A DNA stretch of 7,930 nucleotides from Pseudomonadota bacterium (GCA_021804705.1 JAJZHC010000058.1:1-7930); one strand, 5' to 3'. Positions 1-6,486 are shown, counted from the stretch's first letter. Notes: generated by a model from the sequence alone, not told the origin. Numbers and translations are program-made.

Positions 1-990
1 CTGCGGATAGCGCGCCAATGCCGCAAGACACTGGTCTTCGGTCAGGAACAGTTCGTTGGGGTCCAGCACCGGGTTGGCGCGGTCACCCTTCAGCATGTTC
101 CAGCGTGCCTGGGTGGACTGCCAGAAGGCCTGTATGGCGCCCGTGGTGTCCTGGTGCAGGCAGACCGTCACCTGCGCTGGCAGATAATCGAAGAGGGTGG
201 CGCAGGACTCGAAGAACAGCGGTAGGTAGTATTCGATCCCTCCGGGGGCCAGCCCGTTGCCCACATCGCGATAGAGCGCGCTGCGCGAAGGATCGCCTTC
301 GAAGCGCTCGCGGAAGTTTTCGCGAAACCGCGCGCGACCCGATTCATCCAGCGGAAATTCGCGCGCTGGCAGCATGCGGATTTCCGGCACGGGATACAGG
401 GTGCGCTGGGTGTCGGCATCGAAGGTGCGCAGGGTTTCCACCTCGGTGTCCATCAGGTCGATGCGGTAGGGCACCGGGCTGCCCATGGGAAAGAGGTCGA
501 TCAGCCCGCCGCGCACGCAATATTCCCCCGGCTTGACCACCTGGGTGACATGGGCGTAACCCGCCGTGGTCATCTGCGCACGAAAACCGTCAAGATCGAG
601 GGTCTGTCCCTTGCGGATCAGGAAGGTGCGCGCCGCAAGATGACTGATGGGCGGCAGGCGATACAGGGCGGTGGCGATGGGGACCAGGGCAATGTCGCAT
701 TGCCCGTTGGTGAATTGCCAGAGGGTGGAGAGCCGCTCGGAGACGAGGTCCTGGTGCGGTGAAAAATGATCGTAGGGGAGCGTTTCCCAATCGGGCAGCA
801 GGTGCACCGCGCGCTGCGGCGCCAGCCACTGGATTTCTTCCAGCAGGCGCTGCGCCTGCCAGGCCGTTTCAGTCAGAATGACGAGGGGCCGCCTGGTTTC
901 GGCAAGACGCGCCAGCATCAGCGCATCGGCCGAGCCGGCAGGCATTGCAACCGTCAGTCGCAGGCCTGCGTCAAAAACAGGCGCGCTCAC
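1..990 (-). CDS. mfd: Transcription-repair coupling factor Mfd, N-terminal part (C-terminus beyond window)
   Basis: Mfd is the ATP-dependent translocase that removes RNA polymerase stalled at DNA lesions and recruits UvrA for nucleotide excision repair. Only the first 330 codons are here, of about 1150 in the family. They cover the UvrB-homology module that contacts UvrA. Motifs matching E. coli Mfd in order include DWETLPYD from residue 67 with SPHQD just after, GEY-x-x-RGG from 155, LFPMG near 167, and GGIEYYLPLFF near 250. The helicase and RNA polymerase-binding domains lie off the left edge. The start chosen is GTG at 990-988, which overlaps the iscA stop as GTGA, indicating translational coupling. 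The first ATG (945) would remove the segment aligning with family N-termini just before GSADAL. No strong Shine-Dalgarno precedes the GTG, which fits coupling. Family identification is firm; the start is an inference. Confidence 0.95.
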   Translation of the reverse strand, partial: MSAPVFDAGLRLTVAMPAGSADALMLARLAETRRPLVILTETAWQAQRLLEEIQWLAPQRAVHLLPDWETLPYDHFSPHQDLVSERLSTLWQFTNGQCDIALVPIATALYRLPPISHLAARTFLIRKGQTLDLDGFRAQMTTAGYAHVTQVVKPGEYCVRGGLIDLFPMGSPVPYRIDLMDTEVETLRTFDADTQRTLYPVPEIRMLPAREFPLDESGRARFRENFRERFEGDPSRSALYRDVGNGLAPGGIEYYLPLFFESCATLFDYLPAQVTVCLHQDTTGAIQAFWQSTQARWNMLKGDRANPVLDPNELFLTEDQCLAALARYPQ

Positions 991-1319
991 GCCTGACGCG
1001 TGGTGAAGCTCTCACCGCAACCGCAAGCGTCGGCAACGTTGGGGTTGTTGAATTTGAAGGAGGCGTTGAGCCCTTCGCGCCGGTAGTCCAGCTCGGTACC
1101 ATCGAGGTACTGCAGCTGTTTGGCGTCCACCAGCACCAGCACGCCCTCCGATTCAAAGCGCTGGTCGTTGGGTAGTGCCTCATCCGCGTAATCGATGACG
1201 TAGGCCAGCCCCGAACAGCCGGACTGCTTGACGCCCACGCGCAGGCCCACGCCCTTGCCCCGTTTGGAAAGTGCCTGCCGCACCTGTTGGGCAGCGGCAG
1301 AAGTCAATGTTACGGCCAT
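987..1319 (-). CDS. iscA: A-type iron-sulfur cluster carrier IscA
   Basis: A 110-residue HesB/IscA-family protein that accepts iron or Fe-S clusters and passes them to apoproteins in the cytoplasm. The three ligand cysteines are present at family positions: Cys35 in SGCSG, and Cys99 and Cys101 in CGCGESF near the C-terminus. RGKGVGLRVGVK and the LQYLDGT segment match IscA rather than ErpA, which has GGGCSG. Length is typical. The start ATG at 1319 is preceded by AGGAGA seven bases away; an in-frame ATG at 1355 would add 12 non-family residues. The gene follows cysE by 37 bases, and its stop overlaps the mfd start by four bases. iscR, iscS and iscU, which usually stand between cysE and iscA, are absent here. 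Function is inferred from family; confidence in the family is very high. Confidence 0.95.
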   Translation of the reverse strand: MAVTLTSAAAQQVRQALSKRGKGVGLRVGVKQSGCSGLAYVIDYADEALPNDQRFESEGVLVLVDAKQLQYLDGTELDYRREGLNASFKFNNPNVADACGCGESFTTRQA

Positions 1320-1326
1320 GTTCCGT

Positions 1327-1332
1327 TCTCCT
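1327..1332 (-). promoter_or_regulatory. Ribosome-binding site of iscA
   Basis: AGGAGA on the minus strand, seven bases upstream of the ATG at 1319. It is the best Shine-Dalgarno in the left operon and decides between this ATG and the in-frame ATG at 1355. Confidence 0.8.
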
Positions 1333-1356
1333 GATCCCAGATGATCCCGCGGCATC

Positions 1357-2055
1357 TCAATGCTGCGAGGGTTCCGTCCTGTCCTTAAGATGCGCCAGAT
1401 CCCCGGAAAGTTCAGTCACTTTTCGTTCCAGCGCTTCGTTATGGCGCATCAACTGCTGTACGGCCAGCACCAGCGGATCCTTGTCGTCGTCTGTGGGGCC
1501 GTAGGCCGTGAACCTTGTATCCGTCTTGGCAGGCTGGTGATGTTCGTCTTCCACCACGCGTCCGGGAATGCCGATGACGGTGGCTCCCGGTGGCACGGCC
1601 TTCACCACCACGGCGTTGGAGCCCACCTTGGCCCCCTCACCCACGTAGATGGGTCCGATGATCTTGGCCCCTGCCCCCACGATGACCTTGGGCCCCAGGG
1701 TAGGATGCCGCTTGCCCTTGTTCCAGGAGGTGCCGCCCAGTGTCACGCCCTGGTACAGGGTGCAGTCGTCGCCAATTTCGGCGGTTTCGCCAATCACCAC
1801 GCCCATGCCATGGTCGATGAAGACGCGCCGGCCCAGCGTGGCGCCGGGATGAATTTCAATGCCGGTCAGGCCGCGCGACAGCTGCGAGGTGAACCGTCCC
1901 AGCCATTTGAAGCCACGGCACCAAAACCAGTGGGCCAGCCAGTGCATCAACACGGCATGAAAGCCCGGGTAGAGGGAGATCACCTCCCAGCGACTGCGCA
2001 CAGCCGGATCGCGTTCAAAAACGATGTCGATCTGCTCGCGAATTCGGTCCAGCAT
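1357..2055 (-). CDS. cysE: Serine O-acetyltransferase (short NifP/Bacillus type)
   Basis: Catalyses acetyl-CoA + L-serine to O-acetylserine, the committed step of cysteine synthesis in the cytoplasm. The 232-residue protein begins with a short helical region (MLDRIREQIDIVFERDPA) and lacks the long N-terminal domain of the 273-residue E. coli enzyme, so it belongs to the short class seen in Bacillus and nif-linked CysE. The left-handed beta-helix of hexapeptide repeats runs from about residue 66 to 175. IDHG carries the catalytic His82 (E. coli His158), and Glu67 in GIEIHPG stands where E. coli has Asp143, as in the Bacillus enzyme. GETAEIG and VTLGGT follow. The tail from about 195 is charged and likely a short coiled coil, not the E. 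coli-type C-terminus. The start ATG has AAGGGA six bases upstream and lies 12 bases after the trmJ stop. O-acetylserine and cysteine feed the cysteine desulfurase route, consistent with the iscA neighbour. Confidence 0.95.
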   Translation of the reverse strand: MLDRIREQIDIVFERDPAVRSRWEVISLYPGFHAVLMHWLAHWFWCRGFKWLGRFTSQLSRGLTGIEIHPGATLGRRVFIDHGMGVVIGETAEIGDDCTLYQGVTLGGTSWNKGKRHPTLGPKVIVGAGAKIIGPIYVGEGAKVGSNAVVVKAVPPGATVIGIPGRVVEDEHHQPAKTDTRFTAYGPTDDDKDPLVLAVQQLMRHNEALERKVTELSGDLAHLKDRTEPSQH

Positions 2056-2067
2056 CAGGAATCCCTT

Positions 2068-2799
2068 TCAAAGTGGGCGCGATGAGCCATCATCGGCCGG
2101 ATACAAGGCTTTCAGGATACCACGCAGGATGCTGACTTCCTCGCGCTCCACGCGGGCACGGGAAAACAGCCGGCGCAGGCGAATCATCAGGCGTCCTGGC
2201 TGCGCCGGATTGAGAAAGCCGCTGCCGTAGAGCACGCGCTCCAGATGCTGGTAGAACCCTTCCAGCTCTTCATGTGTGGCGAGCGGATAGTCACGCCCTA
2301 CCACACCGCGGTCCTGCAACAGCGCCTGGCGCATCTCATAGGCGGCAATCTGCACAGACGCCGCCAGGTTGAGTGAGCTGAAACCCGGCTGGGCCGGGAT
2401 GTTGGCCAGCACCTGGCAGGCATCCAGCTCGGCGTTGGAGAGCCCGGACATTTCAGTGCCAAAGACCAGCGCCACCTCGCCCTGCTGCACTTCCTGGGCC
2501 ACCTGTAGCGCCACCTCGCGCACCGGACGCATGGGATGGGAAAGGTCACGGGCGCGCGCCGTCATGCCCACCACCAGCGTGGCACCCTGCAGCGCGTCAG
2601 GCAGCGACGCGTAAACCCTGGCGGCGGCCAGCACGTCGTCCGCGCCCGAAGCCATGGCTGTGGCCTGTTCATGGGGAAAAAACCGCGGCATGACGAGGGC
2701 AAGCCGCGACAGCCCCATGGTTTTCATGGCGCGGGCCGCAGCCCCGATGTTGCCGGGGTGCGTGGTGGTGCACAACACGATGCGGATGCGGTCCAGCAT
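2068..2799 (-). CDS. trmJ: tRNA (cytidine/uridine-32-2'-O)-methyltransferase TrmJ
   Basis: SPOUT-family methyltransferase that uses S-adenosylmethionine to 2'-O-methylate nucleotide 32 in the anticodon loop of certain tRNAs. The protein is 243 residues (E. coli TrmJ 246). Visible motifs: HPGNIGAAARAMKTMG at 14-29 with the family's catalytic Arg at 23; LVFGTEMSGLSN at 111-122; and FSSLNLAASVQ at 140-150, the last two forming the trefoil-knot cofactor site. The C-terminal third (R/L-rich, from about 195) is the family's helical extension. The start ATG at 2799 has AGGA four bases upstream. An in-frame ATG at 2916 lies inside suhB and would add 39 unrelated residues. The gene begins 10 bases after the suhB stop, so the two are probably co-transcribed. 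Order suhB-trmJ-cysE is known from other Proteobacteria. Confidence 0.94.
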   Translation of the reverse strand: MLDRIRIVLCTTTHPGNIGAAARAMKTMGLSRLALVMPRFFPHEQATAMASGADDVLAAARVYASLPDALQGATLVVGMTARARDLSHPMRPVREVALQVAQEVQQGEVALVFGTEMSGLSNAELDACQVLANIPAQPGFSSLNLAASVQIAAYEMRQALLQDRGVVGRDYPLATHEELEGFYQHLERVLYGSGFLNPAQPGRLMIRLRRLFSRARVEREEVSILRGILKALYPADDGSSRPL

Positions 2800-2809
2800 G
2801 GCGTCCTGA

Positions 2810-3586
2810 TCAGGCGCGCGCCACCATGGGCAGCAATTGTCCGAAGATTTTCGGATTGCCCGCCACCACGTGTCCCGTCTGCAGGAACTGGTTGTTGCCG
2901 TCCAGATCGGAGACAAGCCCCCCTGCTTCCTGAATCAACAATGTACCTGCCGCCATGTCCCAGGGCTTCAGACCCATTTCCCAGAAGCCGTCGTAACGGC
3001 CGGCAGCCACATAGGCGAGATCGAGCGCCGCCGAGCCGGGGCGGCGAATGCCGGCGGTCTTGCGCATCACCTCGGCCAGCATGCGCAGGTAGCGTTCCTG
3101 GTGCTCCATGCTGCTGTAGGGAAAGCCCGAGCCGATGAGCGCATCATCCAGACGCGTCTCGTGGCTCACGCGCATGCGGCGGTCGTTGAGAAAAGCGCCA
3201 CTGCCGCGCGTGGCAGTAAAGAGATCATTGCGCACCGGATCGTAAATGACAGCCTGGGTGACAATCCCCTTGTGGGCCAGGGCAATGGACGTGCAGTACA
3301 TGGGAAAACCATGCAGGAAATTGGTGGTGCCATCGATGGGGTCGATGATCCACTGAAATTCCGACTCGCCCACCGCCCCCCCTTCCTCACCCAGAAAGGC
3401 GTGATCAGGGTAAGCCTCGTGCAGGATGTCAATGATGGTCTGTTCCACCTGGCGGTCCACTTCCGTCACGAAATCGGCCGGACCCTTCCTGGTAATCGTC
3501 AGGCGCTCGATGTCCTGCGCGGCCCGATTGATGATGCTGCCCGCTCGGCGGGCAGCCTTGACGGCAATGTTGAGCTGGGGATGCAT
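2810..3586 (-). CDS. suhB: Inositol-1-monophosphatase family protein SuhB
   Basis: Mg2+-dependent phosphatase of the IMPase/FIG superfamily. In E. coli SuhB also associates with the Nus/RNA polymerase complex and supports rRNA antitermination. The 258-residue protein has the full catalytic set: GEEGG with Glu67, DPIDGTTNF at 82-90 with metal ligands Asp82 and Asp85, and WDMAAG with Asp210. The N-terminal LNIAVKAARRAG and the RRPGSAALDLAYVAAGR segment at 181-197 match bacterial SuhB, and length is normal (E. coli 267). The start is the only good ATG; it follows the mmsA stop by 14 bases and no clear Shine-Dalgarno is visible, so translation may depend on coupling. Phosphatase family is certain. 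Whether its main role here is as an RNA polymerase partner or in inositol metabolism cannot be told from sequence. Confidence 0.94.
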   Translation of the reverse strand: MHPQLNIAVKAARRAGSIINRAAQDIERLTITRKGPADFVTEVDRQVEQTIIDILHEAYPDHAFLGEEGGAVGESEFQWIIDPIDGTTNFLHGFPMYCTSIALAHKGIVTQAVIYDPVRNDLFTATRGSGAFLNDRRMRVSHETRLDDALIGSGFPYSSMEHQERYLRMLAEVMRKTAGIRRPGSAALDLAYVAAGRYDGFWEMGLKPWDMAAGTLLIQEAGGLVSDLDGNNQFLQTGHVVAGNPKIFGQLLPMVARA

Positions 3587-3600
3587 GGTGTGCGCGGCCC

Positions 3601-5106
3601 TTATTTATGGGTGGGCATGGCAAATTGCGCACCGGCTTCGATGCTGGCAGGCCAGCGCTGCGTGACGGCTTTCTGCCGGGTGTAGAAACGGATGCCTTCA
3701 GGCCCGTGCGCATGATGGTCGCCAAACAGGCTGCGCTTCCAGCCACCAAAGCTGTGGAACGCCATGGGCACAGGAATGGGCACGTTGACCCCCACCATGC
3801 CCACCCGCACGCGCGACACATATTCACGCGCCGTGCCGCCGTCCCGGGTAAAGATGGCCGTGCCGTTGCCGTACTCGTGGTTGTTGACGAGCTTGAGCGC
3901 ACTGGCAAAATCCGGCACGCGTACCACGCACAGCACTGGTCCGAAAATCTCTTCGCGATAGATGGTCATGTCCGGCGTGACGCGGTCAAACAGGGTGCCT
4001 CCCAGGAAGAAACCGGCTTCGTGGCCCGGCACCGTCAAATGGCGTCCATCCACCAGCAGTTCGGCCCCTTCAGCCACGCCTTCGTCAATGTAGCCCACGA
4101 TCTTGCCGCGGTGTACGGCGGTCACCACTGGCCCCATCTCAGCCTGAAGGTCCATGCCCTGTGTTACCTTGAGCGCCTTCACGCGCGGCACCAGCGCTTC
4201 CACCAGCCGGTCGGCCACGTCGCCTACCGCCACGGCCACGGAGATGGCCATGCAACGCTCTCCTGCCGAGCCGTAAGCAGCGCCCATCAGGGCATCCACA
4301 GTCTGGTTGAGGTCGGCATCGGGCATCACCACCATATGGTTTTTGGCGCCGCCCAAGGCCTGCACGCGCTTGCCCTGTGCCGTACCGGTGCTGTAGATGT
4401 AATGGGCAATGGGCGTGGAGCCCACAAAGCTGACGGCATCCACTTCAGGGTGATGCAGCAGCGCATCCACCGCGGTCTTGTCGCCCTGCACCACGTTGAA
4501 CACGCCATCGGGCAGCCCCGCTTCCTTGAGCAACTGCGCCAGCAGCAGGCTGGGTGAAGGATCGCGCTCGGAGGGTTTCAGGATGAAGCTGTTGCCGCAG
4601 GCCAGCGCCATGGGAATCATCCACAACGGCACCATCACCGGAAAATTGAACGGGGTGATCCCAGCGCAGACCCCCAGGGACTGGCGCATGGTCCAGCCAT
4701 CCACGCCGGTGGCGATCTGTTCGGTATATTCGCCCTTGAGCAGTTCGGGAATGCCGCAGGCATATTCCACCACTTCAAGCCCGCGCGTCACCTCGCCGTG
4801 GGCATCGGTAAACACCTTGCCATGCTCGGCCGTGATGAGGGCCGCGAGCTCGTCGTGGTGCTTCTCGATCAGCTCCTTGAACCTGAACATCACCCGGGCG
4901 CGACGCAGCGGAGACGTGGCGGCCCAGCCGGGAAACGCGGCGCGTGCTGCAGCCACAGCGCGTTCCACTTCGCTCTCGGATGCCAGAGCAACCCGGCCTG
5001 AAACCTGCCCGGTAGCCGGATTGAACACATCAGCAGCGCGGCCGCTGGTGCCCGCTACGGGTTGTCCCTGAATGTAATGACCGATGGATACGGGAGCTGT
5101 TGTCAT
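3601..5106 (-). CDS. mmsA: CoA-acylating methylmalonate-semialdehyde dehydrogenase
   Basis: Aldehyde dehydrogenase that converts (methyl)malonate semialdehyde, NAD+ and CoA to propionyl- or acetyl-CoA plus CO2, in valine and myo-inositol breakdown. The 501-residue protein has ITPFNFPVMVPLWM (substrate/NAD region), the catalytic Cys285 in GERCMA, EEIFGPV, and the MMSDH-specific C-terminus with NVPIPVPMAFHSFGGWKRS. The base-providing Glu of hydrolytic ALDHs is replaced by Ala in VQALGGAKNH, as expected for CoA-dependent members. The start ATG at 5106 has AGGA seven bases upstream; an in-frame ATG at 5202 would run the protein through the repeat element. No valine or inositol pathway partners are in the window. 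It is followed by suhB after 14 bases, which could be a functional link through inositol phosphate or simply chance. Family assignment firm; substrate inferred. Confidence 0.95.
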   Translation of the reverse strand: MTTAPVSIGHYIQGQPVAGTSGRAADVFNPATGQVSGRVALASESEVERAVAAARAAFPGWAATSPLRRARVMFRFKELIEKHHDELAALITAEHGKVFTDAHGEVTRGLEVVEYACGIPELLKGEYTEQIATGVDGWTMRQSLGVCAGITPFNFPVMVPLWMIPMALACGNSFILKPSERDPSPSLLLAQLLKEAGLPDGVFNVVQGDKTAVDALLHHPEVDAVSFVGSTPIAHYIYSTGTAQGKRVQALGGAKNHMVVMPDADLNQTVDALMGAAYGSAGERCMAISVAVAVGDVADRLVEALVPRVKALKVTQGMDLQAEMGPVVTAVHRGKIVGYIDEGVAEGAELLVDGRHLTVPGHEAGFFLGGTLFDRVTPDMTIYREEIFGPVLCVVRVPDFASALKLVNNHEYGNGTAIFTRDGGTAREYVSRVRVGMVGVNVPIPVPMAFHSFGGWKRSLFGDHHAHGPEGIRFYTRQKAVTQRWPASIEAGAQFAMPTHK

Positions 5107-5140
5107 GACGAATTCCTGCACAGAAACGGGAGAACCGGGT

Positions 5141-5169
5141 ATTTTACAGCAGAAATTGGGGTCTGTCCC
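5141..5169 (-). promoter_or_regulatory. Candidate sigma-70 promoter of mmsA and the left operon
   Basis: On the minus strand GGGACA (5169-5164, 4/6 match to TTGACA) and TAAAAT (5146-5141, 5/6 match to TATAAT) are 17 bases apart, placing the start about 28 bases before the mmsA ATG. The -35 lies inside the right arm of the hairpin repeat at 5156-5172. Predicted by eye only. Confidence 0.45.
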
Positions 5170-5220
5170 CAAAACGCCACCAACTCGCCAAAACGCTGCC
5201 AACTTTAGGGTCTGTCCCCA
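5156..5220. repeat. Compound repeat element: two GGGTCTGTCCCC hairpin motifs flanking direct repeats
   Basis: The first motif, TTGGGGTCTGTCCCCAA (5156-5172), is a perfect 6-bp stem with a TCTGT loop. The 13 bases GGGTCTGTCCCCA (5159-5171) recur exactly at 5208-5220, 49 bases further on, where the stem is only GGG/CCC. Between and overlapping them lie the direct repeats described separately. The structure fills most of the mmsA-ybiR divergent region. It resembles dispersed palindromic (REP-like) elements, but that class assignment is inference: no second genomic copy can be seen from one window. Confidence 0.75.
5169..5204. repeat. Imperfect 17-base direct repeat pair
   Basis: CCAAAACGCCACCAACT (5169-5185) and CCAAAACGCTGCCAACT (5188-5204) match at 15 of 17 positions with a 19-base period. 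The first copy overlaps the right arm of the first hairpin. They could be paired binding sites for a regulator or an internal duplication of a dispersed element. Only two copies exist, so it is not a CRISPR array. Confidence 0.7.
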
Positions 5221-5222
5221 TG
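5207..5222 (+). promoter_or_regulatory. Ribosome-binding site of ybiR inside a hairpin motif
   Basis: AGGG at 5207-5210, nine bases before the ATG at 5220, is the only Shine-Dalgarno-like sequence near the ybiR start. Its GGG forms the left arm of the GGG-TCTGT-CCC stem (5208-5218), so folding would hide it. The stem is only 3 bp and its strength is uncertain. Confidence 0.45.
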
Positions 5223-6326
5223 TTTTCTGCGATCATCGCGCCCTTTCTCAAGGACCGTCTGCTCCATCTGCTGTTGCTCATCGGGCTGGCGCTGGCCGTC
5301 CTTCACCCTGCCGCCCTGGCGCAGGCGCCCGGGGCCATCCACACCCCTACCCTGCTGACCCTCTGCGGCCTGATGCTCCTGACCAAAGGCATCGAGGTCA
5401 GCGGCGCGCTGGATCATGCAGGCCGGCGCATGCTCAACCACCTCACCCATGAGCGCACGCTGGCACTGTTCCTGGTGGCCTTTTCGGCCCTGCTCTCCAC
5501 CGTGCTGACCAATGACATCGCGCTCTTCATTGTGGTGCCCCTCACCCTGGGGTTGCGCAACCTCGCGGGTCTGCCCATCGGGCGCCTCGTCATTTTCGAG
5601 GCACTGGCCGTCAATGCAGGCTCACTGCTCACCCCCATCGGCAACCCGCAAAACATTCTGTTGTGGCAACTGTCGCACCTGTCGTTTGCCGCTTTCACCT
5701 GGCAGATGGCGCCGCTTGCCCTGGTCCTGATGGCGCTGTTGCTGGCACTGACCGCAATGGTCTTTCCCGACCAGCGCATTGCCGTGCGCTTGCCGGACGA
5801 GGCAGCGCGCTGGCAGGGCTCCCTGATGGTGTTCTGCTCGATGCTCTATGTGGCTTTCGTAGTGTCAGTGGAATGGGGCCATCCTGCCTGGGGTTTTGCC
5901 GCAGTGCTGTTGGGTCTGGCCATCGTACACCCGCGCCTCCTGCTGCAAGTGGACTGGAGCCTGATTGCCGTATTTGCCTTGATGTTTGTGGACATCCACC
6001 TGCTCACTGCCCTGGACGGCATGGGCAACCTGCTCGCACCCCTTGCCCATAGCACCCCGCGAATGCTGTTCCTCGTCGGAGTCCTGGCATCGCAAGTCAT
6101 CAGCAACGTGCCGGCCACGATCCTGCTAGCCCAATGGGTACCACCAAACGCCGTGCTGGCCTATGCGGTCAATGTAGGAGGGTTTGGTTTCGTGCTGGGT
6201 TCGCTGGCCAACCTGATTGCCCTACGCATGGCGGCCGAACGGGGTCTGTGGCTGCGTTTTCACTACTATGCGGTGCCGTTTCTGGTGGTCAGTACGGCAG
6301 TGGCATTGCTGTTACTGAAGGCATGA
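5220..6326 (+). CDS. ybiR: YbiR-family inner-membrane transporter (ArsB/NhaD/citrate superfamily)
   Basis: A 368-residue polytopic inner-membrane protein that closely resembles E. coli YbiR (about 372 residues) along its whole length. It belongs to the ion transporter superfamily that includes ArsB, NhaD and SLC13-like carriers; the physiological substrate of YbiR is not established and I do not assign one. Roughly 10 membrane segments are visible, starting with residues 14-34. Signature segments: LLTKGIEVSG at 53-62, STVLTNDIALF at 93-103, FEALAVNAGSLLTPIGNPQN at 126-145 (first helix-hairpin substrate motif), ISNVPATILL from 294 (second one) and VNVGGFG from 317. The start at 5220 gives an N-terminus aligning with YbiR, but its ribosome-binding site lies in the repeat hairpin. 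It is divergent from mmsA and alone on its strand until the tpsB promoter. The gene is intact with no sign of frameshift. Confidence 0.9.
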   Translation: MFSAIIAPFLKDRLLHLLLLIGLALAVLHPAALAQAPGAIHTPTLLTLCGLMLLTKGIEVSGALDHAGRRMLNHLTHERTLALFLVAFSALLSTVLTNDIALFIVVPLTLGLRNLAGLPIGRLVIFEALAVNAGSLLTPIGNPQNILLWQLSHLSFAAFTWQMAPLALVLMALLLALTAMVFPDQRIAVRLPDEAARWQGSLMVFCSMLYVAFVVSVEWGHPAWGFAAVLLGLAIVHPRLLLQVDWSLIAVFALMFVDIHLLTALDGMGNLLAPLAHSTPRMLFLVGVLASQVISNVPATILLAQWVPPNAVLAYAVNVGGFGFVLGSLANLIALRMAAERGLWLRFHYYAVPFLVVSTAVALLLLKA

Positions 6327-6377
6327 ACTGTCTCGCCCTGTTGCAGAACAGAGCGCGATGCCCCATTGAGAAGACTC

Positions 6378-6391
6378 AAAACATGGGACAG
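6378..6391 (-). repeat. Inverted copy of the ybiR left-border sequence
   Basis: Read on the minus strand this is CTGTCCCATGTTTT. The left border of ybiR on the plus strand (5212-5226) reads CTGTCCCCATGTTTT, differing by one extra C. The pair brackets the whole gene in inverted orientation, 52 bases past the ybiR stop on the right side. It may be a degenerate border of a mobile or duplicated segment, or chance. Confidence 0.45.
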
Positions 6392-6395
6392 TTCC

Positions 6396-6418
6396 ACATT
6401 TCGCGTCGCAAATGTTTT
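6396..6418 (+). terminator. Weak candidate terminator after ybiR
   Basis: ACATTT (6396-6401) pairs with AAATGT (6410-6415) around an 8-base loop, followed at once by T residues (6415-6418). The stem is AT-rich and only 6 bp, so intrinsic termination would be weak. No better terminator is visible between ybiR and the tpsB promoter. Confidence 0.3.
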
Positions 6419-6424
6419 AAAAGC

Positions 6425-6449
6425 ATTGGATTAGCGCCGAAAATCCAAT
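6425..6449. repeat. 8-bp inverted repeat upstream of the tpsB promoter
   Basis: ATTGGATT (6425-6432) and AATCCAAT (6442-6449) are perfect inverted arms around a 9-base spacer, ending eight bases before the candidate -35. No T-run follows, so it is more likely a protein-binding site or structural element than a terminator. Confidence 0.55.
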
Positions 6450-6457
6450 TGAAGTGT

Positions 6458-6486
6458 TTCACTGTATTGTTGCAATTTGATATAAT
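6458..6486 (+). promoter_or_regulatory. Extended -10 sigma-70 promoter for tpsB
   Basis: A consensus TATAAT at 6481-6486 is preceded by TGA (6478-6480), making an extended -10. TTCACT at 6458-6463 is a 4/6 match to the -35 consensus with a 17-base spacer. The start point would be near 6493, about 57 bases before the chosen tpsB start. The surrounding DNA is AT-rich. This is the strongest promoter-like sequence in the window. Confidence 0.75.

Noticed and set aside
943..945. ATG at 945 as the mfd start
   Set aside because: It truncates the conserved N-terminus; the GTG at 990 overlapping the iscA stop is a better fit.
1320..1355. Longer iscA starting at ATG 1355
   Set aside because: The extra 12 residues do not match the family, and AGGAGA sits seven bases before the ATG at 1319.
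1360..2085. Long plus-strand ORF of 241 codons opposite cysE (and similar ones at 2536-3138, 2837-3685 and 3607-4557)
   Set aside because: They mirror high-GC coding genes on the minus strand, are His/Arg/Ala-rich, and resemble no family.
2800..2916. Longer trmJ starting inside suhB (ATG 2916)
   Set aside because: The added 39 residues are an out-of-frame read of suhB; TrmJ homology begins at 2799 next to AGGA.
5117..5145. Plus-strand promoter for ybiR (TGCACA, 17 bases, TATTTT)
   Set aside because: Both boxes match only 4/6 and overlap the candidate mmsA -10; too weak to list as a feature.
5107..5202. Longer mmsA starting at ATG 5202
   Set aside because: It would translate the repeat element; MMSDH homology and AGGA both point to ATG 5106.
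5169..5204. Two 17-base repeats as the start of a CRISPR array
   Set aside because: Only two imperfect copies with a 2-base gap; no spacers and no cas genes.
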